A stretch of DNA of 57,591 bases from NCBI RefSeq assembly GCF_000576635.1, contig NZ_AVFL01000035.1, positions 1 to 57,591 on the forward strand. The letters run 5' to 3'. Below the pieces are notes generated by a model, which saw only the letters and a list, made by a program, of their open reading frames with translations, made no database searches and was not told the DNA's origin. The DNA comes from Skermanella stibiiresistens SB22. Its GTDB lineage: Bacteria; Pseudomonadota; Alphaproteobacteria; Azospirillales; Azospirillaceae. Both the position numbers and the translations under genes were made by a program. Shown one piece after another: positions 26,395 through 35,817 of the stretch. Each line of letters opens with the position of its first letter. The stretch's first letter is position 1.

Positions 26395-28518
26395 TTACGC
26401 GGCGGCCTTCGAGGCGATGACCTCGTCGGCGACGTTGCGCGGAACCGGATCGTAGTGGCTGAACTCCATGGTGAAGGTCGCACGGCCCGAGGTCATGCTG
26501 CGCAGGTCACCGATGAAGCCGAACATTTCGGACAGCGGAACGTGCGCTTCGACCGCGAGGTTCATGCCACGCTCCAGCTGGCCCAGGATCAGGCCACGGC
26601 GGCGGTTCAAGTCGCCGATGACGTCGCCCAGGTGGTTTTCCGGGGTGACGACCTCGACCTTCATGATCGGCTCCAGCAGGACCGGAGTGGCCCGGCGGAT
26701 CGCCTCGCGGAAGCAAGCCTTGGCCGCGATCTCGAACGCCAGCGCGCTGGAGTCGACGTCGTGGTACTTGCCGTCGACCAGGGTCGCCTTGAAGTCCACG
26801 GTCGGGAAGCCGGCGAGCACGCCATCCTCCTTCTGGACTTCCAGACCGCCACCGACCGCCGGGATGTACTCGCGCGGGATCGAGCCGCCGACGATCGCGT
26901 CGACGAACTTGAAGCCCTCGCCGCGCTCCTGCGGTTCGAAGATGATCTTGACCTCGGCGAACTGGCCCGAACCACCGGTCTGCTTCTTGTGGGTGTAGAC
27001 GTGCTCGATCTTGCTGGTGATCGTCTCACGGTACGCCACCTGGGGACGGCCCACGACGGCATCCACGCCGAACTCGGTGCGGATACGGTCGATGGTGATC
27101 TCCAGGTGAAGCTCACCCATGCCGCGCAGGATGGTCTGCCCGGTCTCCTTGTCCAGCTCCAGGCGGAGCGACGGGTCGGCGCGGACCATCTTGCCCAGCG
27201 CGGCACCCAGCTTCTCCTGATCACCCTTCGCCTTCGGCTCGACCGACACGCTGATGACGGGGTCGGGGAACTTCATGCGCTCCAGGATGACCGGGTGGGC
27301 CGGATCGCACAGGGTGTCACCGGTTTCCGTCTCGGCCAGCGAGACGAAGGCGATGATGTCGCCCGCGCGGCATTCCTCGATCGCGTTGGTGTCCTTGGCG
27401 TAGACCTCGACCATGCGGCCGATGCGCTCGCGCTTGCCGCGGGTCGAGTTCAGCAGGGTGGTGCCCTTGTTCGCCACTCCCGAATAGACGCGGGCGAAGG
27501 TCAGCGCGCCGAACTGGTTGTTGATGACCTTGAAGGCCAGCGCCGCGAACGGCTCCTCGTCGGAGCAATGACGCTCGCCGACGACCTCGCCCTCCTCGTC
27601 GACGACCTTGATCGCCTCGACGTCGGTCGGGGACGGCAGGTACCAGACGACGGCGTCCAGCATCTGCGGCACGCCCTTGTTCTTGAACGAGCTGCCGGCG
27701 ATGACGGGAGTGAACGCGCCGGTGACGGTGCCCTTCCGGATGCAGGCGCGGAGCACGTCGACCGACGGGTCCTCGCCGCTGTCCAGATAGGCTTCCATCG
27801 CCACGTCATCCTGCTCGAGCGCGGTGTCGATCAGTTCCTGGCGGTACTTCGGGACATCCCGGAGGATGTCGAGGTCTTCCTTGACGTCGATCTTCAGCTT
27901 GGCGGCGAGATCATCGGTGATCTCCCACTCCTCCCACTGGGCGTCCTTCTCGTCGGAGAACCACACCAGCGCCTTCATCGTGACGAGGTCGATCAGGCCG
28001 CGGAAGTTGTCCTCCGAGCCGATCGGCAGCGACAGGATCATCGGGCGGGCGCCCAGACGGTTGATGATCATGTCGACGCAGCGGCGGAAGTTCGCGCCCG
28101 AGCGGTCCATCTTGTTGACGTAGCACATGCGCGGGACGTTGTAGTTGTCCGCGAGGCGCCAGTTGGTCTCGGACTGCGGCTCGACGCCGGCGACGCCGTC
28201 GAACACCACCACGGCACCGTCCAGCACGCGCAGCGAGCGGTTGACCTCGATCGTGAAGTCGACGTGGCCGGGGGTGTCGATCACGTTGATCTGGTGATCC
28301 TTCCAGAACACGGTCACGGCCGCGCTCTGGATCGTGATGCCCCGCTTCTGCTCCTGCTCCATGTAGTCGGTGGTGGCGGCACCATCGTGCACCTCACCGA
28401 TCTTGTAGCTGCGGCCCGTGTAATAAAGGATACGCTCGGTGGTCGTGGTCTTGCCGGCATCGACGTGGGCGATGATGCCGATGTTGCGCATGTCCTTGAG
28501 TGGCGTTCTGCGTGCCAT
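26395..28518 (-). CDS. fusA: Translation elongation factor G
   Basis: The 707-residue GTPase drives ribosomal translocation. P-loop [15 protein letters not shown], switch [10 protein letters not shown] and specificity motif NKMDRSG are all present, and the length and C-terminus are those of full EF-G. The ATG at 28518 gives the standard [14 protein letters not shown] start. The gene stands alone, not in the str operon beside rpsL, rpsG and tuf as in most alphaproteobacteria. It may therefore be a relocated fusA or a second EF-G copy; the sequence looks like a canonical active EF-G. Confidence 0.95.
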   Translation of the reverse strand: MARRTPLKDMRNIGIIAHVDAGKTTTTERILYYTGRSYKIGEVHDGAATTDYMEQEQKRGITIQSAAVTVFWKDHQINVIDTPGHVDFTIEVNRSLRVLDGAVVVFDGVAGVEPQSETNWRLADNYNVPRMCYVNKMDRSGANFRRCVDMIINRLGARPMILSLPIGSEDNFRGLIDLVTMKALVWFSDEKDAQWEEWEITDDLAAKLKIDVKEDLDILRDVPKYRQELIDTALEQDDVAMEAYLDSGEDPSVDVLRACIRKGTVTGAFTPVIAGSSFKNKGVPQMLDAVVWYLPSPTDVEAIKVVDEEGEVVGERHCSDEEPFAALAFKVINNQFGALTFARVYSGVANKGTTLLNSTRGKRERIGRMVEVYAKDTNAIEECRAGDIIAFVSLAETETGDTLCDPAHPVILERMKFPDPVISVSVEPKAKGDQEKLGAALGKMVRADPSLRLELDKETGQTILRGMGELHLEITIDRIRTEFGVDAVVGRPQVAYRETITSKIEHVYTHKKQTGGSGQFAEVKIIFEPQERGEGFKFVDAIVGGSIPREYIPAVGGGLEVQKEDGVLAGFPTVDFKATLVDGKYHDVDSSALAFEIAAKACFREAIRRATPVLLEPIMKVEVVTPENHLGDVIGDLNRRRGLILGQLERGMNLAVEAHVPLSEMFGFIGDLRSMTSGRATFTMEFSHYDPVPRNVADEVIASKAAA

Positions 28519-29707
28519 GAGTACTATTCCTGAGCCAGCCTCCACCGACGCCTGGGCATCGGAGGAAAACTCCGGCTTTATGGGTTGGAGTTCGCCGACC
28601 GCGACCGTCCACCTTCCAAGGGGGCAAGCGGGCAGGGGCGGCAGTTGCGCGCTCAGGCGGCCGGGTCCGGAGACCCGCCGCCATTGCGCTGTCCTATACA
28701 GGAAATTTGATATCGAAAATATGGCAGTGGCCTTAAAAAGGTAAGTGCGACATTTCGTCTCTCCCCTCCGATGGGATCAGAATCGAAATTTCCACAAGGT
28801 GATGAAGGCGTGCAACACCAGCCCGCCTGTGGTGGCGACGACCGGCCAGTGGGAGCCACCGCGTCGCGGATGTTAGCGATGCTAAACGATTTCATGCGGT
28901 TATCCCCATTGCACAAAAAGTAGGCAATAGGTCGGGACCCCTGTCCTCACCGTTGGAGGCACACTTCTCCAATGACTTTCCCACAAGCTTATCCACAGGA
29001 TCTGGGGAAACTATTAACGGCGCCTGACGAGATCGGGGCGGGGTTGGGTCCCACCGTGGCGCCAACCCGGTTGCGACTCGATCGATGGGGAAGGCGGCAT
29101 AGGAGGATGGCCGCGCGCCATCATCTCTCCCCGGTGCGACGCCGAGTCTAGGTGATCGGCAACTCACGCGGCCGTAAACAATCGGTAAAAAAGCTTACTA
29201 TCCTATAATAAGTAAATAATCTTGTTCAGAGTGTACGAGTCTTTATTCCTATGGTGCGAAACGCGCCGTCGACCACAGGCGTGTGTGTTCCTGACATCCG
29301 CGCGGAACGTTCTGCGGAATCGCAGGGGATGGATGCTGCATTTTCGCAGCTCGCGGCCGCATCATGATTTTTCATCATGGGCAACTGGCTGAATTCGGGG
29401 TGACGACTGGCTTGATGGGGGTATTCGCCACCGCCAAACAGTCGATCGATATCCCGTTAAGGTGGGGTGTAGCTGGGTGCGCGGTCGGCGACCAGCCAGG
29501 CTCAAAGGCACGTGTTGAATATATTCAACAACATCTCGTTGAAGATTTTCAACATGCGGCGGCTTTCCTCCCGCCCTCTGGGCCACAACCCCACCTGCCG
29601 CGCCACCCACTACCCCTTATTTGAGCATCCCAGCCACCCGGTATTCGCGCACCATGGGAGCGCTTCGAAATCCTTCGGAATTCAGGCATGGGAGGAGGGA
29701 AAACTCG
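28519..29707. other. 1.2-kb non-coding region with DnaA-box-like sites
   Basis: I find no credible gene here. A perfect DnaA box TTATCCACA lies at 28989-28997. Weaker same-orientation matches are at 28788-28796 (ATTTCCACA), 28901-28909 (TTATCCCCA) and 28977-28985 (TTTCCCACA). An AT-rich patch follows at about 29185-29235. The palindromic operator pair is at 29513-29553. It could be a replication-related or DnaA-titration region, or just a long regulatory stretch. Confidence 0.4.
29513..29553. promoter_or_regulatory. Tandem palindromic operator pair
   Basis: An 18-bp perfect palindrome (TGTTGAATATATTCAACA, 29513-29530) is followed by a related interrupted palindrome (GTTGAA-GATT-TTCAAC, 29538-29553). 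Their centres are 24 bp apart. Two copies of one GTTGAA-N4-TTCAAC site suggest binding of two dimers of a transcription factor. The sites lie about 155-195 bases before the gene at 29708. I do not know the regulator. Confidence 0.6.
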
Positions 29708-30013
29708 ATGCTCAAGCTCGGAATGAAAGTCGGATTGGAGGATCAGGTCGGACGCGTCGTGGGGCGCACGATCGAGTACCAACCCAAATACGACGTCATG
29801 CTCGCCAATGGCACCATCCGCTCCTACGTGCGGGAAGTCGATCTGGTGGTCGCGCCCCAGTCGGATGGCAAAGCCGATGCCGGAGCCGAGATTGGAGTTG
29901 TGCCCACGGCTGTAGGTGGCGGACTGGACATGGCGGCTCGCTCGTCCATATCGGTTCAGCGAAACGACGCGAATGAAGAGGAACTGGATGCGGATCCTGA
30001 TCGTGGAGGATGA
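29708..30013 (+). CDS. Small SH3-barrel-like protein, unknown function
   Basis: The 101-residue protein starts at ATG 29708 with a strong GGAGGAGGGAAA upstream. The N-terminal half (MLKLGMKVGLEDQVGRVVG then LANGTIRSYVREVDLV) has the pattern of a small beta-barrel of KOW/SH3 type that sets a turn around G-x-V-x-G. The C-terminal half is low-complexity and acidic. The family is not recognised. Its end overlaps the start of the response regulator gene by 26 bases, so the two are co-transcribed. It lies downstream of the palindromic operator pair. Confidence 0.65.
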   Translation: MLKLGMKVGLEDQVGRVVGRTIEYQPKYDVMLANGTIRSYVREVDLVVAPQSDGKADAGAEIGVVPTAVGGGLDMAARSSISVQRNDANEEELDADPDRGG

Positions 30014-30449
30014 CGGAATCCTCGCCGCCAGTCTCGGGATGATGCTGGAGGGTTCCGGGCACGAGGTCGTGGGCCACGCGGCCACGGTCAAGACGGCCAT
30101 GGATCTCGCCCGGCGCCATCGTCCCACCCTGACCCTGGTGGATATCGACCTTGGTCCCGGCGGCAGCGGCATCGCGGCCGCGCGAGGCATGAGGAAACAC
30201 CTCGGATTGACCTGCCTGTTCGTGACGGATCAGGTGGAGCGGGCGCGTGGGGCCGCCGACGCGGCGCTGGGCATGCTCGCCAAGCCCTACACGCGCGACA
30301 TGGTCGTGGCGGGCGTCGGAGCCGTCGAGGCGCTCATGAAGAACAAGCCGCCCGGCGACCTGCCGGACGGCTTGCAACTGTTCACGGATGGTTCGATCAC
30401 GGCGGCGGTGTTGGATAGAAAGCCGGCCGCTCTTGGGTTGGAGGGCTAA
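29988..30449 (+). CDS. Single-domain response regulator
   Basis: The 153-residue protein is a CheY-like receiver with no output domain. Visible are the acidic pocket (LIVEDDG), phospho-acceptor Asp in TLVDIDLGPGG and the conserved Lys in AKPYTRD. The usual T/S position reads FVTDQVE. ATG 29988 is preferred because AGAGGA lies eight bases before it. Such proteins relay phosphate or act allosterically on partners, as in the general stress or motility pathways of Rhodospirillales. The partner kinase is not adjacent. Confidence 0.85.
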   Translation: MRILIVEDDGILAASLGMMLEGSGHEVVGHAATVKTAMDLARRHRPTLTLVDIDLGPGGSGIAAARGMRKHLGLTCLFVTDQVERARGAADAALGMLAKPYTRDMVVAGVGAVEALMKNKPPGDLPDGLQLFTDGSITAAVLDRKPAALGLEG

Positions 30450-30500
30450 GCTGGCCCGCGTGTGGACCGGCTCACCCGTCGTCCTTCACGTGTCGGGCCT

Positions 30501-30665
30501 TCAGGCAGCCAGACAGCGCGCCTCGTCCCGGCGGGAGCGCCGGATCCGGGCGATCATCGCCTCCAGCTTATCGCGCTCGACCGCGTCGCGCCGCATCAGG
30601 AGTTGCACGATCGGATCGTTCAGCAGGTCGTCAAGAGAGGGCTCGTTCCGCTGGCTGCAGGTCAT
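30501..30665 (-). CDS. 54-residue protein, unknown function
   Basis: The ATG at 30665 is preceded by GGGGGAGAAACGTC, a good ribosome site. The product MTCSQRNEPSLDDLLND then VQLLMRRDAVERDKLEAMIA is charged, helical and soluble, ending in a basic segment. Small proteins of the form 'SLDDLLnDPivqllMrrDgv' recur in Azospirillum-like genomes, as far as I recall, with no known role. It is convergent with the response regulator. Confidence 0.6.
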   Translation of the reverse strand: MTCSQRNEPSLDDLLNDPIVQLLMRRDAVERDKLEAMIARIRRSRRDEARCLAA

Positions 30666-30905
30666 GACGTTTCTCCCCCTTGGATGCGCAGGTCTTGAGA
30701 CTAGCACAGTCACCTTACCGGTGCTTTGCACCTTTATGACGTAAATGCTAACTCAAGTCAGCGGCGCTTACGAGAGTAAACTTCCGATATCCAGCCGAAT
30801 AAAGCGCCGGGAAGTCTTAACGAGTATCGGATAAATTCCCGGCTACTTTTTCACACTTCAACTGGTATTACCGATTCTCTCTTCGCAACTGCGAAGGGCG
30901 AAGTC

Positions 30906-32870
30906 TCACTCGCTTTGATAAGCCTCCGCGCGGGATGTGATCAGGACATCGCGCTTGCCTACGTGGTTGGCGGAGCTGACGATGCCCTCGGCCTCCATGC
31001 GATCGACCAAGCGGGCGGAGCGGTTATAGCCGATCTGCAAGCAGCGCTGGATGAAGCTGACCGACGCCTTGCGCTCCCGGGTGACCAGTGCCACCGCGTG
31101 CTCGTAGAGTTCGTCGTCGCTGCCGGTGAAGGGGGTGGCGCCTTCCTCGGGAGTGGGGGAGGGGGCCTCGTCCTCCTCGCCGACGTGGTCGTCGTCCTCG
31201 GTGATCGAGTGCAGGTAGTCGGGCGTGCCCTGCTCCTTGAGGTGGCGGACGACATCCTCGACCTCCTCGTCGGTGACGAAGGGGCCATGGACGCGGGTGA
31301 TGCGGCCGCCGCCGGCCATGTAGAGCATGTCGCCCTGGCCCAGCAGCTGTTCGGCGCCCTGTTCGCCCAGGATGGTGCGGCTGTCGATCTTGCTGGTGAC
31401 CTGGAAGCTGATGCGGGTCGGGAAGTTGGCCTTGATCGTGCCGGTGATGACGTCGACCGACGGCCGCTGCGTCGCCATGATCAGGTGGATGCCGGCGGCG
31501 CGCGCCATCTGCGCCAGCCGCTGGATCGCCGCCTCGATGTCCTTGCCCGCCACCAGCATCAGGTCGGCCATCTCGTCGACCACCACCACGATGTAGGGCA
31601 GCGACTTCAGCTCCATCGGCTGTTCCTCGAAGATCGGCTGGCGCTTTGCCTTGTCATAGCCCACCTGGACCTGACGGAAGACCTGCTCGCCGGCTTCCAG
31701 CAACTCGCCGATGCGGATGTTGTAGCCCTCGATGTTGCGGACGCCGAACTTGGCCATCGCGCGGTAGCGGCTCTCCATCTCGCGCACCGCCCATTTGAGC
31801 GCCACGACCGCCTTCTTCGGCTCGGTCACAACGGGTGCCAACAGGTGCGGGATGCCGTCGTAGACCGACAGCTCCAGCATCTTGGGATCGACCATGATGA
31901 ACCGGCACTTCTCCGGCGGCAGCCGGTAGAGCAGCGACAGGATCATGGTGTTGATGCAGACCGACTTGCCGGACCCGGTCGTGCCGGCGATCAGCAGGTG
32001 CGGCATGCGCGCCAGATCGACGACGATCGGCGTGCCGCCGATGTCCTTGCCCAGCACCAGCGCCAGCTTGGCCGGCGTCTGCTGATAGGCGTCGCAGTCC
32101 AGCATCTCGCGCAGGAACACCTTCTCGCGCGTTGGGTTGGGCAATTCGATGCCGATCACGCTGCGGCCCGGAACCACGGCGATGCGGACGGTCAGCGCCC
32201 GCATCGAGCGCGCGATATCCTCCGCCAGGTTGATCACCCGCGACGACTTGAGGCCGGGCGCCGGTTCCAGCTCGTACAGGGTGACGACCGGACCTGGGCG
32301 AACCTCCATGATCTCGCCGCGGACGCCGAAATTCTTCAGCACCACTTCGAGGTTGCGGGCGTTGTGGGCGAGCGAGGCCTCGTCCATGGTCGCCTTGTCC
32401 GACGGCGGCGCCGGCTGCAGCAGCTCGACCGGCGGCAGTTCATAGGGCGCGTCGGGATCGCGTGGCGGGTGCTCGGCACCGTCATCGGCGCCGGCCACGG
32501 GATCGACGGCGTTGGTGACCGGCGCTTCGGGAAGGGGAGCCAGGTCGGCCGGCTCGTCGTCCTCGGCTCCGATCGTCGGGGCCTTCATCATCGCCTCGGC
32601 CCATTCGACGCCAGCCATGAAGGCGAACGCCGCGATCACGGCGGGCCCTTCCTCGCGCTGGCCGGTGCCATAGGCGATGGTGGCCTCCGGGCGTCCCGGC
32701 CAAGTCTCGACGTCCCACTCGACCGCGCCGTCGGGCCAGACGCTCTGGCACAGCTTGAACGGCTTGCTGTTGATCGCGCACCACAAATTGAATTCTTGCG
32801 CGGTCGTGATTTCGGAAGTGGCCGTGTCGAGGGGCAGACGGCTTTCCTGCTGAGTCATGGTCTGGTCCAT
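30906..32870 (-). CDS. FtsK/SpoIIIE-like DNA translocase without membrane domain
   Basis: The 654-residue protein has FtsK alpha/beta motor domains: [19 protein letters not shown], Walker [10 protein letters not shown], and [11 protein letters not shown] followed by [17 protein letters not shown]. The gamma winged helix ([20 protein letters not shown]) is also present. It lacks the four-segment membrane domain of canonical FtsK. In its place is a soluble N-terminal domain of about 110 residues ([17 protein letters not shown]) and an acidic/proline linker. It probably pumps double-stranded DNA directionally, and the gamma domain suggests KOPS-type recognition. It is likely a second FtsK paralogue beside a membrane-anchored copy elsewhere. 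Confidence 0.9.
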   Translation of the reverse strand: MDQTMTQQESRLPLDTATSEITTAQEFNLWCAINSKPFKLCQSVWPDGAVEWDVETWPGRPEATIAYGTGQREEGPAVIAAFAFMAGVEWAEAMMKAPTIGAEDDEPADLAPLPEAPVTNAVDPVAGADDGAEHPPRDPDAPYELPPVELLQPAPPSDKATMDEASLAHNARNLEVVLKNFGVRGEIMEVRPGPVVTLYELEPAPGLKSSRVINLAEDIARSMRALTVRIAVVPGRSVIGIELPNPTREKVFLREMLDCDAYQQTPAKLALVLGKDIGGTPIVVDLARMPHLLIAGTTGSGKSVCINTMILSLLYRLPPEKCRFIMVDPKMLELSVYDGIPHLLAPVVTEPKKAVVALKWAVREMESRYRAMAKFGVRNIEGYNIRIGELLEAGEQVFRQVQVGYDKAKRQPIFEEQPMELKSLPYIVVVVDEMADLMLVAGKDIEAAIQRLAQMARAAGIHLIMATQRPSVDVITGTIKANFPTRISFQVTSKIDSRTILGEQGAEQLLGQGDMLYMAGGGRITRVHGPFVTDEEVEDVVRHLKEQGTPDYLHSITEDDDHVGEEDEAPSPTPEEGATPFTGSDDELYEHAVALVTRERKASVSFIQRCLQIGYNRSARLVDRMEAEGIVSSANHVGKRDVLITSRAEAYQSE

Positions 32871-33023
32871 ACCGCCTAAAGTACAGGGAATCCGGAGCCG
32901 CCGGCGGTGCGGGGCGCTCGCCGCATCCTAACGCCGGTCCGTCTCCCAATGGTAAATGTTCGTCAACAATATGGGGCGGCCAATTTTTGGCCACCCACGC
33001 GATGGGAGGGCCGCGACCGTCCG

Positions 33024-33500
33024 TCAGACCGGCCGGGGGGTTCCCATGCCGATCGGATGGGGGCGGTCGAGCTTGTAGGCTCCCACCAGCAGCTTGCCGA
33101 CCGTGGCGCCATCCTCGGACAAGGGCAGCACCAGCCGTTCCCAGGTGGAGGGGACGCCGTCGAAGTCGGCGGTGTAGACGCGCGCCACCGGCTTGATCTC
33201 CGACCGGACCGTGTCGTACTCCGCCCGCAGGATGTCACTCTGGCCTTCCGGCAGGCGGGCGATCGACTGGCCGACCCGATCCTCGCCGAACGAGTCCGAG
33301 AACGACTGCCCATAATACGAGTAGACGAAGTCGGCGCCGCGGACGACGTCCATGATCAACAGGTTGCCCAGCCACGGCCGCAGTTCGGCCGGGTTCAACG
33401 CCGAGGCCAGGGGCAGCGGCGCGCCGGCGCACTGTTCCAGCCAGAAGGCGTACAAGCTGAGCAGCTTGGGATGGCGGAGGACGAGGGTTTCGTCGGTCAT
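33024..33500 (-). CDS. PAS-domain protein (PAS_5 type)
   Basis: The 158-residue protein is a single PAS-like domain of the kind abundant in Rhodospirillales: HPKLLSLYAFWLEQCAG at the start, LLIMDVVRGADFVYSYYG, DRVGQSI and a C-terminal ERLVLPLSEDG segment. It has no output domain or membrane segment. Its function is unknown; it may sense a small ligand or be a divergent partner in envelope signalling. It lies downstream of the histidine kinase gene (133-base gap) in the same orientation. Confidence 0.78.
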   Translation of the reverse strand: MTDETLVLRHPKLLSLYAFWLEQCAGAPLPLASALNPAELRPWLGNLLIMDVVRGADFVYSYYGQSFSDSFGEDRVGQSIARLPEGQSDILRAEYDTVRSEIKPVARVYTADFDGVPSTWERLVLPLSEDGATVGKLLVGAYKLDRPHPIGMGTPRPV

Positions 33501-33633
33501 GTCTATATGCGCTGCCCCAGGTCAGCGGATGATGGTCGAACACATCGTGTGGATCGGAGCCCTACGGGTATCAGGCGGGCGGAGTCGCTGGCAAGGTGTT
33601 TCTGAAACTTGTCACCCTCCGGTCGTTCGGGGA

Positions 33634-35022
33634 TCAGCCGGGGGTGATCCGGGGGAACACAATGGCAACGATCAGTCCCGGATGATTGTCGTCCATTTCC
33701 AGCCGCGCGCCGTGCAGCCGGGCCACCGCGTCGACCAAGCTGAGCCCCAATCCATTGCCCGGCGAGCTTCGGCTGGACTCGAGGCGGACGAACCGGCGCA
33801 GCACGCTCTCGCGCTGCTCGGCGGGAATTCCCGGGCCGCTGTCGGCGATCGAGACGCAGGGCCCGCGTCCCTCCCCGATGCCGGTGACGGTCAATGTGAC
33901 GCGACCACCCTCGGGCGCGTATTTCAGGGCGTTGTCGAGCAGGTTGGCGATCGCCTGGGCCAGCAGCTGCTGGTTGCCGAGCACGATGGGCTCGGCCCGG
34001 ATGTCGCTCTCGAAACCGAGACCGGCCTCCTCGGCGGCCGGCTCGTAGAGGTCGGCCATCTGACGGGCGAGATCGGCGAGCGGGACTTGCTGGAAGCTGC
34101 GCTGGAGGGTGCCGGCCTCGGCCTCGGCGATGCTGAGCAGGGCGGAGAAGATGCCGAGCAGACGGTCGGCCTCGCCGATCGCGTCCTGGATCGCGGCGCG
34201 GTATTCGTCCTCGGTGCCGGCCTCGACCAGGGTGATCTCCAGCCGGGAGCGGAGCCGCGTCAGGGGTGTGCGGAGATCGTGGGCGACGCTGTCGGAGACT
34301 TGGCGCATGCCGACCATCAGGTGCTCGATCTGGTCCAGCATGGCGTTGAGGTTGGCGGCGAGCTGGTCCAGCTCGTCGCCGTTGCCTTGCACCGTCATGC
34401 GCTCCTGGAGAGCGCCCGACATGATCTGCCGGGTCGTCCGGTTGATCGCGTCGATACGATGCATGACGTTGCGGCTGATCAGCACGCCGCCGGCGGCTCC
34501 CAACCCAACCGTCAGAAGCAGGGCCCAGGCGAGCGCGTTCAGCACGCGCTCCTGGAACTGCTGGCGCTCCCGCGTGTCGCGGCCAACCAGCAGGTGATAG
34601 CCGCCGGGCAGGGTGAAGACGACCGCGCGGGCGTCGTGGCGGGAGCCGTCGTTGTTGACCGGCGCGTCCTCGATCTCGAACGTGATCCAGCCCTCGGGAT
34701 CGGGCTGGGCGTCCGGCCACGCGGAAAGGTTGCCCGCCAGCGGGGTATAGGTCGGGGTCGTGACGAGATAGAGCGTGCTGGTCCGGGGCGTGGCGCTGCG
34801 GGCGTTGACCACCTCGACCAACCCCGGCAGCCGGCGCTGGCGATACTGCTCGCGCAGGCCGGCGATCTCGGCGGCGATGGTCTCGTCGGTCTGGCGCTCG
34901 ATGAAACCGGCGGTGAACCAGTAGATCATGCCCAGGATGACCAGGACCGAGGCCAAGAACAGCCCGAGGTACAGCAGCGCCACCCGGAAGGTGGTGGTCC
35001 GGAGCAAGGCGAAGTCACGCAC
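33634..35022 (-). CDS. Sensor histidine kinase of DegP operon
   Basis: The 462-residue inner-membrane kinase has two membrane segments (about 13-38 and 162-182) flanking a periplasmic sensor of about 120 residues. HAMP follows, then HisKA with phospho-acceptor His in DSVAHDLRTPLTRLRSR, and a HATPase domain with N-box LLDNALKYAPEGG, DSGPGIP and GNGLGLSLV. The GTG start overlaps the regulator's stop (GTGCGTGA), so they are coupled. With DegP upstream, it probably senses envelope or protein-folding stress and controls degP, as CpxA/QseC-like kinases do (inference). Confidence 0.92.
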   Translation of the reverse strand: MRDFALLRTTTFRVALLYLGLFLASVLVILGMIYWFTAGFIERQTDETIAAEIAGLREQYRQRRLPGLVEVVNARSATPRTSTLYLVTTPTYTPLAGNLSAWPDAQPDPEGWITFEIEDAPVNNDGSRHDARAVVFTLPGGYHLLVGRDTRERQQFQERVLNALAWALLLTVGLGAAGGVLISRNVMHRIDAINRTTRQIMSGALQERMTVQGNGDELDQLAANLNAMLDQIEHLMVGMRQVSDSVAHDLRTPLTRLRSRLEITLVEAGTEDEYRAAIQDAIGEADRLLGIFSALLSIAEAEAGTLQRSFQQVPLADLARQMADLYEPAAEEAGLGFESDIRAEPIVLGNQQLLAQAIANLLDNALKYAPEGGRVTLTVTGIGEGRGPCVSIADSGPGIPAEQRESVLRRFVRLESSRSSPGNGLGLSLVDAVARLHGARLEMDDNHPGLIVAIVFPRITPG

Positions 35023-35689
35023 GCAGGCAGTATCCGGCGCCGCGCACGGTGTGGATCATCGGGGTGGGGAAGTCGCGGTCGATCTTCTGCCGCAGCCGCG
35101 CCACGTGGACATCGATCACGTTGGTCTGGGGGTCGAAGTGGTAGTCCCAGACGCTCTCCAGCAGCATGGTCCGCGTGACCACGTTGCCGGCGTGACGCAT
35201 CAGGTATTCCAGCAGCCGGAACTCGCGGGGGAGCAGGTCGATCTGCTTGGCCCCGCGTTTGACCTTGCGCGACAGCAAATCCATCTCGAGGTCGCCGACC
35301 TGGAGCTTGGTCGTCGTGGCCGCCGCGGCCGATTTCCTCCGGCCCAGCGCCTCGACCCGGGCCAGCAATTCGGAGAAGGCGTAGGGTTTGGTCAGGTAGT
35401 CGTCGCCCCCGGCCCGCAGACCACGCACCCGGTCGTCGACGCTGCCCAGCGCGCTGAGGAACAGGACCGGCGTCTCGGTGCCGGCCCCGCGCAGGATCTC
35501 GACCACCGAAAGCCCGTCGCGGCCCGGCAGCATCCGGTCCACGATCAGCACGTCGTAGGCCTCGGATCCCGCCATGAACAGCCCGTCCTTGCCGTCGGAC
35601 GCGTGGTCGACGACATGGCCGCTTTCCTTCAATCCCTTGACCATGTAAGCGGCGGCCTGGGCGTCGTCCTCGATGACCAGAATCTTCAT
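35015..35689 (-). CDS. OmpR/PhoB-family response regulator
   Basis: The 224-residue protein has a receiver domain (VIEDD, phospho-Asp in LIVDRMLPG, Lys in LTKPYAF) and a C-terminal winged helix (KQIDLLPREFRLLEYLMRH, then NVIDVHVARLRQKID). It is phosphorylated by the adjacent kinase and binds DNA, probably at the degP promoter. ATG 35689 is chosen because family members begin at MKILVIEDD. The frame remains open 44 codons upstream, as far as a GTG that overlaps the degP stop, giving a Gly/Pro-rich extension that may or may not be translated. Confidence 0.92.
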   Translation of the reverse strand: MKILVIEDDAQAAAYMVKGLKESGHVVDHASDGKDGLFMAGSEAYDVLIVDRMLPGRDGLSVVEILRGAGTETPVLFLSALGSVDDRVRGLRAGGDDYLTKPYAFSELLARVEALGRRKSAAAATTTKLQVGDLEMDLLSRKVKRGAKQIDLLPREFRLLEYLMRHAGNVVTRTMLLESVWDYHFDPQTNVIDVHVARLRQKIDRDFPTPMIHTVRGAGYCLRA

Positions 35690-35817
35690 GCCGCCATCAT
35701 AACCGAAGAACGGCCGGTCGCCAGGGGGATCGCCTTCGCGATCCCCGGCGCCGCGGTTCCCCGGCATCCGATCGCCGGACGGGCCGCCGGACGGACCCTG
35801 GAAGCCGCCGGACATGA

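Noticed and set aside
28653-29167. Short frames in the region upstream of fusA
   Set aside because: No ribosome sites or recognisable protein features; they overlap DnaA-box-like sites and AT-rich DNA.
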